From contig LNET01000067.1 in NCBI GenBank assembly GCA_001464055.1, positions 1 through 41,155 on the forward strand: a stretch of DNA of 41,155 nucleotides, in the 5' to 3' direction. Position 1 is the stretch's first letter. Every line of letters starts with the position of its first letter. Positions 1 to 9,800 of the stretch are shown here, one piece after another. A program made the translations under genes and the position numbers. The notes beneath the pieces were generated by a model, which saw nothing but the letters and a program-made list of their open reading frames with translations, was not told the DNA's origin and made no database searches. The stretch comes from Burkholderiales bacterium Ga0077543. Its GTDB lineage: Bacteria > Pseudomonadota > Gammaproteobacteria > Burkholderiales > Burkholderiaceae_C.

Positions 1-2
1 GC

Positions 3-647
3 GTCATCGGCGAGGAATGCCTGGTGCAGATGCCCGAGCAGATCGGCCGCCAGCCCGACGCCGTCATCGCCTGCGTGGGCGGCGGCAGCAATGCCATGGG
101 CATCTTCTACCCCTACATCCAGCATGAAGGCACGCGCCTGATCGGCGTCGAGGCCGCCGGCCTGGGGCTGGACACCGGCAAGCATTCGGCCTCGCTCACC
201 GCCGGCAGCCCGGGTGTGCTGCACGGCAACCGCACCTATCTGCTGCAGGACGACAACGGCCAGATCACCGAGACGCACTCGGTCAGCGCCGGCCTGGACT
301 ACCCCGGCGTGGGCCCCGAGCACGCCTACCTGAAGGACATCGGCCGCGCCGAATACGTTGCCATCACCGACGACGAGGCGCTGAAGGCCTTCCACCACCT
401 CTGCCGCACCGAAGGCATCATCCCGGCGCTGGAAAGCAGCCACGCGGTGGCCTACGCGATGAAGCTGGCCGCCACCATGCGCCCTGACCAGCACATCCTG
501 GTGAATCTCTCGGGCCGTGGCGACAAGGACATCGGCACCGTCGCCGACCTGTCGGGCGCCGAGTTCTTCTGCCGGCCTTCGTGCCGCGGGCAGTCGGTGA
601 AGGGTGGTGCGGCCGCTGGTGTGCAGCCGGTGGAGTTCGTCAAATGA
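3..647 (+). CDS. trpB: Tryptophan synthase beta subunit, 3' part (5' end outside window)
   Basis: TrpB condenses indole with L-serine in a PLP reaction, the last step of tryptophan synthesis, as the beta part of the alpha2-beta2 complex. The reading frame is open from base 3, so the start lies upstream of the window and 214 residues are visible. The PLP-phosphate loop GGGSNAMG and the C-terminal SGRGDKD motif that contacts the cofactor ring are present. The frame continues about 35 residues past SGRGDKD, longer than usual for TrpB, ending in PVEFVK. The stop TGA overlaps the trpA start (ATGA), indicating translational coupling of the two subunits. Identification is secure; the catalytic lysine lies outside the window. 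Confidence 0.97.
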   Translation, partial: VIGEECLVQMPEQIGRQPDAVIACVGGGSNAMGIFYPYIQHEGTRLIGVEAAGLGLDTGKHSASLTAGSPGVLHGNRTYLLQDDNGQITETHSVSAGLDYPGVGPEHAYLKDIGRAEYVAITDDEALKAFHHLCRTEGIIPALESSHAVAYAMKLAATMRPDQHILVNLSGRGDKDIGTVADLSGAEFFCRPSCRGQSVKGGAAAGVQPVEFVK

Positions 648-1459
648 GCCGCATCCAGGCCGTCCTCGAAATCCTGAAGGCCCAGCGCCGAACCGCGCTG
701 ATCCCTTACGTCACCTGTGGCGACCCCTTCGCCGACACCACGCCGCAGATCATGCAGGCTCTGGCCGATGGCGGTGCCGACATCATCGAGCTGGGCGTGC
801 CCTTCAGCGACCCGATGGCCGACGGCCCGGTCATCCAGAAGGCCAGCGAGCGCGCGCTGGCGCGCGGCATCGGCGCGGCCCAGGTGCTGGGCGCGGTGCG
901 CGAGTTCCGCACCCGCAACCAGCACACGCCGGTGGTGCTGATGGGTTACGCCAACCCGGTGGAACGCTACGACCAGCGCCACGGCCAGAACAGCTTCATC
1001 CGCGACGCCGCTGCAGCGGGCGTGGACGGACTGCTCATCGTCGACTACCCGCCCGAGGAATGCGAGGCCTTCGCCGCGCAGTTGAAGGCCGCAGGCCTGG
1101 ACCTGATCTTCCTGCTGGCCCCGACCAGCACCGAGCAGCGCATGAGGGACGTGGGCCGCATCGCCAGCGGCTACGTGTACTACGTGTCGCTGAAAGGCGT
1201 GACAGGGGCCGGTCATCTGGACACCGACGCCGTGGCCGCGATGTTGCCGCGCATCCGCCAGCACGTGCGTGTACCCGTGGGCGTGGGCTTCGGCATCCGC
1301 GACGCCGCCACGGCATGCGCTGTGGCGGCCTCGGCCGATGCGGTGGTCATCGGCTCCAGGCTCATCCAGATCCTCGAGACCGAGACGCGTGAGAATGCAC
1401 CTGCCGCGGCGCGCGGCTTCATGGCTGAAATCCGTACGGCACTTGACCTGAAGGAGTGA
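644..1459 (+). CDS. trpA: Tryptophan synthase alpha subunit
   Basis: TrpA cleaves indole-3-glycerol phosphate to indole and glyceraldehyde-3-phosphate and channels indole to TrpB. The 271-residue length is normal for this TIM-barrel family. The catalytic pair is visible: Glu49 in [11 protein letters not shown] and Asp60 in [10 protein letters not shown]. The phosphate-binding end contains GVGFGIRD and ADAVVIGS. I chose the ATG at 644 because it overlaps the trpB stop and gives the standard N terminus MSRIQAVLE; an in-frame start further upstream would lie inside trpB. A gap of 4 bases separates it from accD, so trpBA and accD are very likely co-transcribed. Confidence 0.98.
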   Translation: MSRIQAVLEILKAQRRTALIPYVTCGDPFADTTPQIMQALADGGADIIELGVPFSDPMADGPVIQKASERALARGIGAAQVLGAVREFRTRNQHTPVVLMGYANPVERYDQRHGQNSFIRDAAAAGVDGLLIVDYPPEECEAFAAQLKAAGLDLIFLLAPTSTEQRMRDVGRIASGYVYYVSLKGVTGAGHLDTDAVAAMLPRIRQHVRVPVGVGFGIRDAATACAVAASADAVVIGSRLIQILETETRENAPAAARGFMAEIRTALDLKE

Positions 1460-1463
1460 GAAC

Positions 1464-2336
1464 ATGAGTTGGCTCGAAAAACTGCTGCCGCCCAAGATGC
1501 AGCAGACCGACCCGGCCGAACGCCGGGCGGTCCCCGAAGGCTTGTGGATCAAATGTCCGTCCTGCGAGACGGTGCTCTACAAGACCGATCTGGAGCAGAA
1601 CCTCAACGTCTGCCCCAAGTGCGACCACCATCACCGCATCGGCGCTCGCGCCAGGCTCGACGCTTTTCTCGACCCGGAAGGCCGCTGGGAGATCGGCCAG
1701 GAAGTGATGCCGGTCGACCCGCTGAAATTCAAGGACAGCAAGAAGTACCCGGCTCGCCTGAAGGCGGCGCTGGAAGCCACCGGCGAAACCGACGCCCTGG
1801 TCGTGGTGGGCGGCGCGGTGATGAGCGTGCCGCTGGTGGCGGCCTGCTTCGAGTTCGAGTTCATGGGCGGCAGCATGGGCAGTGTCGTCGGTGAACGCTT
1901 CGTTCGCGGTGTCGAAGCCGCCATCGACCAGAAGCTGCCTTTCGTCAGCTTCACCGCCACCGGTGGTGCGCGCATGCAGGAAGGCCTGCTGAGCCTGCTG
2001 CAGATGGCCAAGACCAACGCCGCCTTGACCCGGCTGGCCAAGGCCAGGCTGCCCTACATCAGCGTGTTGACCGACCCGACCATGGGCGGCGTTTCAGCCA
2101 GCTTCGCCTTCGTCGGCGATGTCGTGATGGCCGAGCCGCGTGCCCTGATCGGTTTTGCCGGCCCGCGCGTGATCGAGAACACCGTGCGCGAGAAACTCCC
2201 CGATGGCTTCCAGCGCAGCGAATTCCTGCTCGGCACCGGTGCCATCGACATGATCTGCGACCGCCGCCAATTGCGGACCAACATCGCCAGCGCGCTGGCC
2301 ATGCTGCAACGGCAGTCTGCCGACGCCGTGGCATAG
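1464..2336 (+). CDS. accD: Acetyl-CoA carboxylase carboxyltransferase subunit beta
   Basis: AccD is the zinc-containing half of the carboxyltransferase that moves the carboxyl group from biotin-BCCP to acetyl-CoA, making malonyl-CoA for fatty-acid synthesis in the cytoplasm. The 290 residues begin [11 protein letters not shown]. The four-cysteine zinc ribbon is C31-P-S-C34 and C50-P-K-C53. The crotonase-like carboxyltransferase fold follows, with the TGGARMQEG oxyanion-hole segment and the [12 protein letters not shown] motif. A clear ribosome-binding site (GAAGGAGTGAG) precedes the ATG and overlaps the end of trpA. The placement after trpA and before folC is a common betaproteobacterial arrangement. 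AccA is not in the window. Confidence 0.98.
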   Translation: MSWLEKLLPPKMQQTDPAERRAVPEGLWIKCPSCETVLYKTDLEQNLNVCPKCDHHHRIGARARLDAFLDPEGRWEIGQEVMPVDPLKFKDSKKYPARLKAALEATGETDALVVVGGAVMSVPLVAACFEFEFMGGSMGSVVGERFVRGVEAAIDQKLPFVSFTATGGARMQEGLLSLLQMAKTNAALTRLAKARLPYISVLTDPTMGGVSASFAFVGDVVMAEPRALIGFAGPRVIENTVREKLPDGFQRSEFLLGTGAIDMICDRRQLRTNIASALAMLQRQSADAVA

Positions 2337-2443
2337 GAGCCCCCACGGCCCCTTCGGTCGCACCCCCCCCCAGGGGGCGCCCCGCGGCGGACCGGAGGAG
2401 CCGGATCCGCGCCGGTGGCTTGGTTGCTTAACCCTTCTGCCCC
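2337..2443 (+). repeat. GC-rich intergenic hairpin element between accD and folC
   Basis: The spacer carries a run of nine C (2363-2371) facing a run of five G (2373-2377), followed by CGCCCCGCGGCGG. This can fold into a short CCCCC/GGGGG hairpin. A similar CAGGGGG/CCCCCTG palindrome occurs at 36871-36886. It may be a small dispersed palindromic element or a weak attenuator; there is no T run, so it is not a classical terminator. Confidence 0.3.
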
Positions 2444-3739
2444 TTGAAAACACTTGCTGACTGGCTGGCCCATTGCGCGGCCATGCACCCCAAGACCATG
2501 GACCTGTCGCTCGAGCGCACGGTTCAGGTGGCGCGAGCGCTCGGCATCCGCTTCGAGGTTCCCGTCATCACCGTGGCGGGCACCAACGGCAAGGGCAGCA
2601 CCTGCGCCATGCTCGAGTCGATCTGCCGGCACGCCGGCTACCGCACCGGCCTCTATCAGAAGCCCGAACTGGTGCACTTCGAAGAGCGCTGCCGCATCGG
2701 CGGCGTGCCGGTGGCGGCCGACGATCTGTTGCCGCACTTCGCAGCCGTCGAGGCAGCGCGGGGCGACATCACGCTGACTCAGTTCGAGTTCAGCACCCTG
2801 GCCATTGCCCGGCTGTTGTCGCTGGCACCCCTGGACGTGGTCATCCTGGAAGTGGGCCTGGGCGGGCGCTACGACTCTGTCAACGCCTTCGACACCGACT
2901 GCGCCATCATCACCAGCATCGACCTGGACCACATGGAATGGCTGGGGCCGGACCGGGAAAGCATCGGCCTGGAGAAGGCGCAGATCATGCGCCCGGGCAA
3001 GCCGGCCATCGTCAGCGACCCCCTGCCGCCGGCCAGCGTCCTGCATCACGCCGGGCTCATCGGTGCCGACCTGTGGACCGTGGGCCGCGACTTCAACCAC
3101 ACCGGCGATCGCCAGCAGTGGAACTGGGCCGGCCGCGGGCGGCGCTACAACGGCATGTCCTACCCGGGGCTGCGTGGCGCCAACCAGTTGCTCAACGCTG
3201 CAGGGGCGATTGCCGCGCTCGAATCGCTGCGCAGCCGGCTGCCCATCAGTGCACAGGCCATCCGCACCGGGCTCGCCCTGGTCGAGCTGCCCGGCCGTTT
3301 CCAGGTGGTGCCGGGCCAGCCGACGCTGGTGCTGGACGTGGCCCACAACGCTCAGGCCGTGGGCGCCCTGGCGCTGAACCTCGACGCGATGGGCTTCTTT
3401 CCCCGCACGCACGCGGTGTTCGGCGTGATGGCCGACAAGGACATCCCGACCCTCATGGCCCGCATGGCGCCGCTGGTCGATGCCTGGCACTGCTGTGACC
3501 TGCCCACGCCGCGCGCTGCGCGCGCCGAACAGCTGGTGACCCAGGCGCTGGAATTGCCGCGCGGCCTGCCCGCGCGTGAAGTCACGGCTCAGGCCCATGC
3601 CAGCCCGGCTGCGGCCCTGAAGGCCGCAGCCGCGGCAGCGGACCCGGCCGATAGAATCGTCGTATTCGGGTCTTTTTACACCGTGGGCGGCGTCCTGCAG
3701 GACGGCCTGCCACGGCTTTCGGCCCCCCACCTGGCCTGA
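2444..3739 (+). CDS. folC: Bifunctional folylpolyglutamate synthase / dihydrofolate synthase
   Basis: FolC joins glutamate to dihydropteroate and extends the polyglutamate tail of folates, an ATP-dependent Mur-ligase-type reaction in the cytoplasm. The 431-residue protein has the P-loop AGTNGKGST near residues 45-53, the DLDHMEWLG segment of the central domain and a C-terminal ligase domain with LDVAHNAQAVGAL. The start is a TTG at 2444, which gives MKTLADWLAHC, matching the normal FolC N terminus; there is no ATG nearby and the Shine-Dalgarno is weak. A 15-base gap leads to the SPOR-domain gene, so the two are probably in one transcript. Confidence 0.96.
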   Translation: MKTLADWLAHCAAMHPKTMDLSLERTVQVARALGIRFEVPVITVAGTNGKGSTCAMLESICRHAGYRTGLYQKPELVHFEERCRIGGVPVAADDLLPHFAAVEAARGDITLTQFEFSTLAIARLLSLAPLDVVILEVGLGGRYDSVNAFDTDCAIITSIDLDHMEWLGPDRESIGLEKAQIMRPGKPAIVSDPLPPASVLHHAGLIGADLWTVGRDFNHTGDRQQWNWAGRGRRYNGMSYPGLRGANQLLNAAGAIAALESLRSRLPISAQAIRTGLALVELPGRFQVVPGQPTLVLDVAHNAQAVGALALNLDAMGFFPRTHAVFGVMADKDIPTLMARMAPLVDAWHCCDLPTPRAARAEQLVTQALELPRGLPAREVTAQAHASPAAALKAAAAAADPADRIVVFGSFYTVGGVLQDGLPRLSAPHLA

Positions 3740-3754
3740 GCCTACAGCCCCTGC

Positions 3755-4609
3755 ATGCCCTTGCCGCCCCTTCCGGAATTCCTGCGACCCAAGGCGCCTG
3801 ATCGTTCGCCGGCAGGGGCTGGCGACGAAGGCCAGGCCATCCAGGCGGTGCGCACCCGGGCGCGGCAGCGGCTGGTCGGCTCCCTGGTGCTGCTGGTGGT
3901 GGGCGTCGTGAGCTTTCCGCTTTTGTTCGAAACCCAGCCGCGGCCCCTGGCGGTGGACACCCCGATCAAGCTGTCGCAACGTGACGCCGGCACGGTCGTG
4001 AACGAGCCGCCCGCCCCGCGCCCCGCGCCTGCCCAGGCCACTGTGCTGCCCGAAGATGCGGGGGTCGAAGCGCTGGCAGCCTCTGCCGTGCAAAGCGGCG
4101 TGCCGCCCGTGCCTGCGGCGGCCAGCGCACCGGTGGTGGTGGCCCCCACGGTCTTGGTCACCACGTCGCCGCCTGCAGCCGCGTCGCGGCCGGCAGTGGC
4201 TTCCGGCCCCTTGCCGGCGCGGGCGCCTGCACCGTCGCCGGTGCAGACGCCAGCACCGGCGAGTACCAGCACGCCTTCAACGACGGCCACACAAGCCCCC
4301 GCGCAGGCGGCCGCCAAGCCGCCCCCCCTTGCAGCGTCGCCCGAACCGAAGGCGGCTGCGGCCGCGTCGTCGCCGGCCACGGGCCGTTTCGTCGTGCAGG
4401 TGGGCGCGTTCAGCGACGCGCGCCTGCTGCGCGAAGCGCGGCAGAAGGTCGAAGGCCTGGGCTTGAAGAGCTACACCCAGGTCATCGACAGCAGCGCCGG
4501 CCAGCGCACGCGCGTGCGCGTGGGTCCTTTCGACACGCGCGCCGAGGCCGAAGCCGCAGCCAGGACCATCAAGGGCGGCGGCCTGCCGGCAGCCATCCTG
4601 TCGCTGTGA
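3755..4609 (+). CDS. SPOR-domain (DedD-like) inner-membrane protein
   Basis: SPOR proteins of this type localise to the division septum by binding denuded peptidoglycan glycans. The 284 residues show a short cytoplasmic N terminus rich in proline and arginine and one membrane segment at about 40-57 (LVGSLVLLVVGVVSFPLLF). A long low-complexity Ala/Pro/Val periplasmic linker spans about 60-205, and a SPOR domain of about 75 residues starts at GRFVVQVGAF. The position between folC and cvpA is where dedD sits in many proteobacteria, including the folC-dedD-cvpA-purF order of E. coli. The linker composition is extreme, but this is usual for the family. Confidence 0.9.
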   Translation: MPLPPLPEFLRPKAPDRSPAGAGDEGQAIQAVRTRARQRLVGSLVLLVVGVVSFPLLFETQPRPLAVDTPIKLSQRDAGTVVNEPPAPRPAPAQATVLPEDAGVEALAASAVQSGVPPVPAAASAPVVVAPTVLVTTSPPAAASRPAVASGPLPARAPAPSPVQTPAPASTSTPSTTATQAPAQAAAKPPPLAASPEPKAAAAASSPATGRFVVQVGAFSDARLLREARQKVEGLGLKSYTQVIDSSAGQRTRVRVGPFDTRAEAEAAARTIKGGGLPAAILSL

Positions 4610-5118
4610 TGGGCCTGGCGCTGCCCGCGCTGGGCTGGATCGACTGGACCCTGCTGGCCATCCTGGTGCTGTCGGTGCTGGTGGGCCTGTGGCGCGGCTT
4701 CGTGTTCGAACTGATGTCGCTGGCAGGCTGGCTGGTGGCCTGGTTCGGGGCGCAATGGGCCGCGCCGCAACTGGCCTTGCACCTGCCCGTGTCCGCGCCG
4801 GAGTCGCCGCTGCGGCTGGCCGCGGCCTTTGTGTTGTGCTTCATTGCCGTGCTGTTGTTGTGGGGCCTGCTCTCGAAGCTCGTGCGCATGCTGATCCACG
4901 CCACCCCGCTGTCCATTCCCGACCGCCTGCTGGGCGGTGGCTTCGGCGTGCTGCGCGGCGGCGTTCTGTTGCTGGCGGTGGCCAGCGTCATCGCGCTGAC
5001 TCCGGCTGCACAATCGTCGGGTTGGCGGACGTCGCAGGGCGCGCGCTGGCTCGAACTCGGTCTGCAAGCCCTGAAACCCCTGTTGCCTCCCGGCTCGCAG
5101 CGCTGGTTCCAGGCCTGA
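4609..5118 (+). CDS. cvpA: CvpA family inner-membrane protein
   Basis: CvpA is a small integral membrane protein named for colicin V production; its molecular role is not settled. The 169 residues hold about four hydrophobic segments (WTLLAILVLSVLVGLW, LMSLAGWLVAWFGA, LAAAFVLCFIAVLLLW and GVLLLAVASVIALT). I chose the ATG at 4609, which overlaps the SPOR gene stop (TGATG); a GTG one codon upstream is also possible. It lies 47 bases before purF, as in E. coli, where cvpA-purF is an operon and purF control extends to cvpA. Confidence 0.93.
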   Translation: MGLALPALGWIDWTLLAILVLSVLVGLWRGFVFELMSLAGWLVAWFGAQWAAPQLALHLPVSAPESPLRLAAAFVLCFIAVLLLWGLLSKLVRMLIHATPLSIPDRLLGGGFGVLRGGVLLLAVASVIALTPAAQSSGWRTSQGARWLELGLQALKPLLPPGSQRWFQA

Positions 5119-5165
5119 ATGTGGGCGCGAAAGCGCCCGTCGACACCCAGAAGGAAATCCAAGCC

Positions 5166-6683
5166 ATGTGCGGCATCGTCGGTGTCATCTCGAAACACCC
5201 GGCCAACCAGTTGATCTACGACGCGCTGCTGCTGCTGCAGCACCGCGGCCAGGACGCTGCGGGCATCGTCACCATGCAGGGCACCAAGTGCTTCATGCAC
5301 AAAGCCAGAGGCATGGTGCGCGACGTCTTCCGCACGCGCAACATGCGCGGCCTGCCGGGCACGGTGGGCCTGGGCCAGGTGCGTTATCCCACCGCCGGCA
5401 ACGCCTACAGCGAAGAAGAAGCGCAGCCGTTCTATGTCAACGCACCGTTCGGCATCGTGCTGGTGCACAACGGCAACCTCACGAACACGCAGGCGCTGAA
5501 GGCCGAGCTGTTCGAGATCGACCGTCGCCACATCAACACCGAGAGCGACACCGAAGTCCTGATCAACATCCTGGCGCACGAGATCGAGCAGGCCGTGCGC
5601 GACCTGCCGCTGTCGCCCGAGGTCATCTTCAAGGCCGTGGCCGCGGTGCACCGGCGCGTCAAGGGCAGCTACGCCGTGGTGGCGCTGATCGCGGGCCATG
5701 GCCTGCTGGCCTTCCGCGACCCCTACGGCATCCGGCCCCTGTGCATGGGCAAGGGCGCCGAAGGCGAGTTCATCGTCGCCAGTGAGTCGGTGGCCATCGA
5801 AGGCACCGGCTACCAGGTTGACCGCGACCTCGCCCCGGGCGAGGCGGTGTTCGTCGACCTGCAGGGCCGCGTGCACGCCCGCCAGTGCGCGGCGCGGCCG
5901 ATGCTGCACCCCTGCATGTTCGAGTTCGTCTACCTGGCGCGGCCCGACTCGGTCATGGACGGCATCAGCGTCTACCAGGCCAGGCTGAACCTCGGTGAGA
6001 CGCTGGCGCAGCGTGTCATCAACGCGATGCCGCCCAGCGACATCGACGTCGTCATTCCCATTCCCGAAAGCAGCCGCCCCAGCGCCATGCAGCTGGCGCA
6101 CCGCATCGGCAAGCCCTACCGCGAAGGCTTCGTGAAGAACCGCTACGTTGGCCGCACCTTCATCATGCCGGGGCACGAGGTACGCAAGAAAAGCGTGCGC
6201 CAGAAGCTCAATGCCATCGGCGTGGAATTCAAGGGCCGCAACGTGCTGCTGGTCGACGACAGCATCGTGCGCGGCACCACCAGCAAGGAGATCGTGCAGA
6301 TGGCGCGCGAGGCCGGTGCGCGCAAGGTTTACATGGCCAGTGCCGCGCCGCCGGTGCGCTACCCGAACGTCTACGGCATCGACATGCCGACCAAGGACGA
6401 GCTGATCGCCCACAACCGCAGCGTCGAGGAAATCCGCCAGTTCATCGGTGCCGACGCCCTGATCTACCAGGATGTGGACGCGATGAAGCGCGTGGTGGCG
6501 GCGCTGAATCCGGCGGTGGTCAGCTTCGAGGCCAGTTGCTTCGACGGCCACTACATCACCGGCGACGTGACGGCGGCGGATTTCGCGAGCATGGAGGCCC
6601 AGCGCCGCCTGCAGTTCGACGAGGAAGACAGCAACAACCGCAGCCGCCTGGCGCTGCAGGGTGCCGAAAGCGGGGCGACATGA
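5166..6683 (+). CDS. purF: Amidophosphoribosyltransferase (glutamine PRPP amidotransferase)
   Basis: PurF makes 5-phosphoribosylamine from PRPP and glutamine, the committed step of purine synthesis. The ATG at 5166 gives MCGIVGVIS, so removal of Met exposes the N-terminal nucleophile cysteine of the class II glutaminase domain. The C-terminal phosphoribosyltransferase domain has the PRPP loop VLLVDDSIVRGTTSKEI. There is no metal-binding propeptide, so this is the E. coli-like type. The total of 505 residues is normal. The frame is open for almost 500 bases upstream of the ATG, but that part is shadow of cvpA. The stop overlaps the metZ ATG (ATGA). Confidence 0.98.
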   Translation: MCGIVGVISKHPANQLIYDALLLLQHRGQDAAGIVTMQGTKCFMHKARGMVRDVFRTRNMRGLPGTVGLGQVRYPTAGNAYSEEEAQPFYVNAPFGIVLVHNGNLTNTQALKAELFEIDRRHINTESDTEVLINILAHEIEQAVRDLPLSPEVIFKAVAAVHRRVKGSYAVVALIAGHGLLAFRDPYGIRPLCMGKGAEGEFIVASESVAIEGTGYQVDRDLAPGEAVFVDLQGRVHARQCAARPMLHPCMFEFVYLARPDSVMDGISVYQARLNLGETLAQRVINAMPPSDIDVVIPIPESSRPSAMQLAHRIGKPYREGFVKNRYVGRTFIMPGHEVRKKSVRQKLNAIGVEFKGRNVLLVDDSIVRGTTSKEIVQMAREAGARKVYMASAAPPVRYPNVYGIDMPTKDELIAHNRSVEEIRQFIGADALIYQDVDAMKRVVAALNPAVVSFEASCFDGHYITGDVTAADFASMEAQRRLQFDEEDSNNRSRLALQGAESGAT

Positions 6684-7900
6684 TCCCCAAGCCCGACTTG
6701 CCCGAAGGCCTGCACCTGGACACCCTGGCGGTGCGCGAAGGCCTGCCGGCCACGCCCTGGGGCGAAAACTCCGAGGCGCTGTTCCTGACCAGTTCCTTCG
6801 TCCACCCCGACGCCGCCACCGCAGCGCGGCGCTTCGCAAACGAGGAAGAGGCCTTCGTCTACAGCCGCTTCGGCAACCCCACCGTGATGATGATGGAGCG
6901 CCGGCTGGCGGCCATGGAAGGCACCAGCGGCTGCATCGGCACCAGCAGCGGCATGGCCGCGAGCCTGCTGCTGGTGATGGGGCTGCTGAAGGCCGGCGAC
7001 CACATCGTCTGTTCACAGAGCGTGTTCGGCAGCACGCTGCGCCTGTTCCAGGACTTCGCACGGTTTGGCGTCGAGACCAGCTTTGTTTCGCAGACCGACC
7101 TGGGTGCCTGGCAGGCGGCCATGCGCCCGAACACGCGCATGCTGTTCGCCGAGACCCCCAGCAACCCGCTGACCGAGGTGTGCGACGTGCGCGCGCTGGC
7201 CGACATCGCCCACGACGCCGGTGCCTGGCTGGCGGTGGACAACTGCTTCTGCAGCCCGGCGCTGCAGCAGCCCGCGAAGCTGGGTGCCGACTTCGTCGTG
7301 CATTCAGGCACCAAGTACCTGGACGGGCAGGGCCGTGTGATTGCCGGCGCCGTGTGCGGCCCGGCCGAGCTCATCGACAGCAAGCTGATGCCGGTGATGC
7401 GCAGTGCCGGCATGAGCCTGTCGCCCTTCAACGCCTGGGTGGTGCTGAAGGGGCTGGAGACCTTGTCGATCCGGTTGCAGGCGCAAAGCGCGCGTGCGCT
7501 GGAACTGGCGCAATGGCTGGAAGCCCATCCCGCCGTTGAAAGGGTGTTCCACCCTTCGCTGCCTTCCCACCCGCAGCATGCACTGGCGATGGCCCAGCAG
7601 GGCGGGCAGGGCGGGGCGGTGGTGAGCTTCGTCGTGCGCGCGCCCTTGGGCGACGAACGCCTGGCTGCGTTTTCGGTCATCGACGCCACCCGCATCTGCA
7701 GCATCACCGCCAACCTGGGCGACACCAAGACCACCATCACCCATCCGTCCAGCACCTCGCACGGCCGCCTGAGCGAGGCCCAGCGCCAGGCCGCCGGCAT
7801 CACCCAGGGCCTGATCCGCCTGGCCGTGGGGCTGGAGCACGTGGGTGACCTGAAAGCCGATCTCGCGCGCGGTCTGGACGCGCTGCCTGCCCACCGATGA
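6680..7900 (+). CDS. metZ: O-succinylhomoserine sulfhydrylase
   Basis: MetZ is a PLP enzyme of the Cys/Met metabolism family that makes homocysteine from O-succinylhomoserine and sulfide, a direct sulfhydrylation route to methionine. The 406 residues contain YSRFGNPT (PLP-phosphate contact from the neighbouring subunit), the AETPSNP and AVDNCF segments, and the Schiff-base lysine K212 in [12 protein letters not shown]. The C-terminal [18 protein letters not shown] motif is typical of the MetZ/MetB group. The purF-metZ pairing is common in beta- and gammaproteobacteria and separates it from MetB or MetC. Both ends overlap neighbours by 4 bases, so it is translationally coupled to purF and gltX. 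Confidence 0.95.
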   Translation: MIPKPDLPEGLHLDTLAVREGLPATPWGENSEALFLTSSFVHPDAATAARRFANEEEAFVYSRFGNPTVMMMERRLAAMEGTSGCIGTSSGMAASLLLVMGLLKAGDHIVCSQSVFGSTLRLFQDFARFGVETSFVSQTDLGAWQAAMRPNTRMLFAETPSNPLTEVCDVRALADIAHDAGAWLAVDNCFCSPALQQPAKLGADFVVHSGTKYLDGQGRVIAGAVCGPAELIDSKLMPVMRSAGMSLSPFNAWVVLKGLETLSIRLQAQSARALELAQWLEAHPAVERVFHPSLPSHPQHALAMAQQGGQGGAVVSFVVRAPLGDERLAAFSVIDATRICSITANLGDTKTTITHPSSTSHGRLSEAQRQAAGITQGLIRLAVGLEHVGDLKADLARGLDALPAHR

Positions 7901-9318
7901 AACCTACCGTCCGCACCCGCATCGCCCCTTCGCCCACCGGCTTCCTGCACCTGGGCACCGCGCGCACCGCGCTGTATTCCTGGGCCTATGCCCGCCACCA
8001 CGGTGGGCAGTTCGTGCTGCGCATCGAGGACACCGACGTCGCGCGTTCGACACAGGACTCGGTGCAACAGATCCTGGACAGCATGGACTGGCTGGGCCTG
8101 CAGTACGACGAAGGCCCGGTCTATCAGATGCAGCGGCTGGACCGCTACCACGCCGTGGCCGAAGCCATGATCGCCGCGGGCACGGCCTACCGCTGCTACT
8201 GCACGCCCGAAGAGCTGGACGCGATGCGCGAAGCCCAGCGCGCACGCGGCGAGAAGACGCATTACGACCGCCGCTGGCGCCCCATGCCGGGCAAGCGCCT
8301 GCCGCCCCCGCCCGAGGGCGTGCAGCCTGTGGTGCGCTTCTGCAACCCCGAAGACGGCATCGTTAATTGGGACGACCTGGTCAAGGGCGCCATCAGCATC
8401 AGCAACCACGAGATCGACGACCTCATCATCCTGCGCCCAGCCGCTGCCGACGCCCCCGCGGGCAGCCTGGGCGTGCCCACTTACAACTTCGCGGTGGTGG
8501 TGGACGACTGGGACATGGGCATCACCCATGTCTTCCGGGGCGACGAGCACATCAACAACACGCCCTGGCAGATCAACATCTTCCGGGCCCTGGGCGCGCC
8601 TTTGCCGCAGTTCGGGCACTGCCCCATCATCCTGGGCGACGACGGCCAGAAGTTGTCGAAGCGGCGCGGTGCGGTCAGCGTCACGGCCTACGAGGAAGCC
8701 GGCTACCTGCCCGAGGCGATGCTGAACTACCTGGCCCGGCTGGGCTGGAGCCATGGCGACGACGAACTGTTCACGCGTGAACAGATGGTGCAGTGGTTCG
8801 ACGGCAGCCACCTGGCCAGGAGCCCGGCCCAGTGGGACCCGGCCAAGCTGGCCTGGGTCAATGCGCACTACATCAAGCAGGCCGACGACGCCCGGCTGGC
8901 GCGGCTGGTGCAGGCGCAGCTGGCCTCACGCGGCGTCCTGGCAGACGACCTGGTGCAGCTGGCGCAAGCGACGGCGCTGTTCAAGGACCGCTGCAGCACC
9001 GTCGTCGAACTCGCCGACTGGCTGGCCATGTTCTTCGTGCCCGTGGCGCCTGCCGAGGCCGACCTGCAAGCCCATGTCACGGACCTGGTGCGACCGGCGC
9101 TGCACAGCCTGCGCGATGCGCTGGCCGGCGCCCCATGGGACAAGGCCGGCATCGCGGCTGCCATCAAGCAGACGCTTGCGGCCCATGGGCTGAAGATGCC
9201 GCAGCTGGCGCCGGCGTTGCGCGTGCTGGTCTGCGGCCGTGCGCAGACCCCTTCGGTGGACGCCGTGCTGTCGCTGTTTTCACGCGATGCGGTGCTGCAG
9301 CGTTTGCAGCATGTTTGA
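7897..9318 (+). CDS. gltX: Glutamyl-tRNA synthetase
   Basis: GltX charges tRNA-Glu, a substrate encoded just downstream at 9556. It is a class I synthetase of 473 residues with the HIGH-like signature [12 protein letters not shown] (HLGT at 18-21) and the KMSKS-like loop KLSKR at 252-256. The connective region contains [14 protein letters not shown]. The start ATG overlaps the metZ stop (ATGA), and the reading frame fits the usual N terminus [10 protein letters not shown]. The C-terminal anticodon-binding domain is helical and ends at LQRLQHV. The promoter of the tRNA cluster overlaps the last codons. Confidence 0.98.
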   Translation: MKPTVRTRIAPSPTGFLHLGTARTALYSWAYARHHGGQFVLRIEDTDVARSTQDSVQQILDSMDWLGLQYDEGPVYQMQRLDRYHAVAEAMIAAGTAYRCYCTPEELDAMREAQRARGEKTHYDRRWRPMPGKRLPPPPEGVQPVVRFCNPEDGIVNWDDLVKGAISISNHEIDDLIILRPAAADAPAGSLGVPTYNFAVVVDDWDMGITHVFRGDEHINNTPWQINIFRALGAPLPQFGHCPIILGDDGQKLSKRRGAVSVTAYEEAGYLPEAMLNYLARLGWSHGDDELFTREQMVQWFDGSHLARSPAQWDPAKLAWVNAHYIKQADDARLARLVQAQLASRGVLADDLVQLAQATALFKDRCSTVVELADWLAMFFVPVAPAEADLQAHVTDLVRPALHSLRDALAGAPWDKAGIAAAIKQTLAAHGLKMPQLAPALRVLVCGRAQTPSVDAVLSLFSRDAVLQRLQHV

Positions 9319-9333
9319 AAAGTGGGCTATACT
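9304..9333 (+). promoter_or_regulatory. Predicted sigma-70 promoter of the tRNA cluster
   Basis: A good -10 box TATACT (9328-9333) stands about 75 bases before tRNA-Ala. The best -35 at 18-base spacing is TTGCAG (9304-9309), inside the end of gltX. A closer TTGAAA at 9315 has only 7 bases of spacing and cannot serve. The assignment rests on pattern only. Confidence 0.4.
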
Positions 9334-9408
9334 TTTGGGCTCGCTTGAACAGCGCCGAAGTTGAAGAAAAAGCTGCCCTGAAAAGGATCAGCCGGTTCTT
9401 GAAACCAA

Positions 9409-9484
<76 letters not shown>

Positions 9485-9555
9485 AGTTTGCAGGCGTTGT
9501 TCAAGAGTCGAGGGTTTTGGTAAGGCAGATTGGCAAGACCGTTCACAAGATCCAA

Positions 9556-9631
9556 GTCCCCTTCGTCTAGAGGCCTAGGACACGACCCTTTCACGGTTGT
9601 AACAGGGGTTCGAATCCCCTAGGGGACGCCA
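9556..9631 (+). tRNA. tRNA-Glu (TTC)
   Basis: A 76-base cloverleaf beginning GTCCCCTTCGTCTAGAGG and ending AGGGGAC-GCCA, with anticodon TTC in the CCTTTCACGG loop, T arm AGGGGTTCGAATCCCCT and encoded CCA. It lies 71 bases after tRNA-Ala in what is probably one transcript. Confidence 0.97.
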
Positions 9632-9680
9632 AGTTCGCTGCACTTGGAGGCGCTGCCAACACGGCGCTTCGAAGCGGCAT

Positions 9681-9757
9681 GGAGTGGTAGTTCAGTTGGT
9701 TAGAATACCGGCCTGTCACGCCGGGGGTCGCGGGTTCGAGTCCCGTCCACTCCGCCA
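9681..9757 (+). tRNA. tRNA-Asp (GTC)
   Basis: A 77-base cloverleaf beginning GGAGTGGTAGTTCAGTTGG and ending CACTCC-GCCA, with anticodon GTC in the GCCTGTCACGC loop, T arm CGGGTTCGAGTCCCG and encoded CCA. It is the last of three tandem tRNA genes. No integrase gene follows, so there is no sign of a resident element using its 3' end. Confidence 0.97.
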
Positions 9758-9768
9758 GCTACATCCCG

Positions 9769-9800
9769 AAACGGGCCCCGATTGGGTCCGTTTTGCCTTT
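9769..9800 (+). terminator. Rho-independent terminator of the tRNA cluster
   Basis: Ten paired bases, AAACGGGCCC (9769-9778) with GGGTCCGTTT (9784-9793), one of them a G-T pair, close a 5-base loop and run into TTTTGCCTTTT. It lies 11 bases after tRNA-Asp. Confidence 0.8.

Noticed and set aside
5119..5165. Purine riboswitch or PurR site before purF
   Set aside because: The spacer is only 47 bases and shows neither a riboswitch-like fold nor a PurR-type palindrome.
4569..7061. Very long open frame (830 codons) on the minus strand opposite cvpA, purF and metZ
   Set aside because: It lies over well-identified genes, has Arg/Ala/Gly/His-rich shadow composition and no family motif. Such frames are common in GC-rich DNA.
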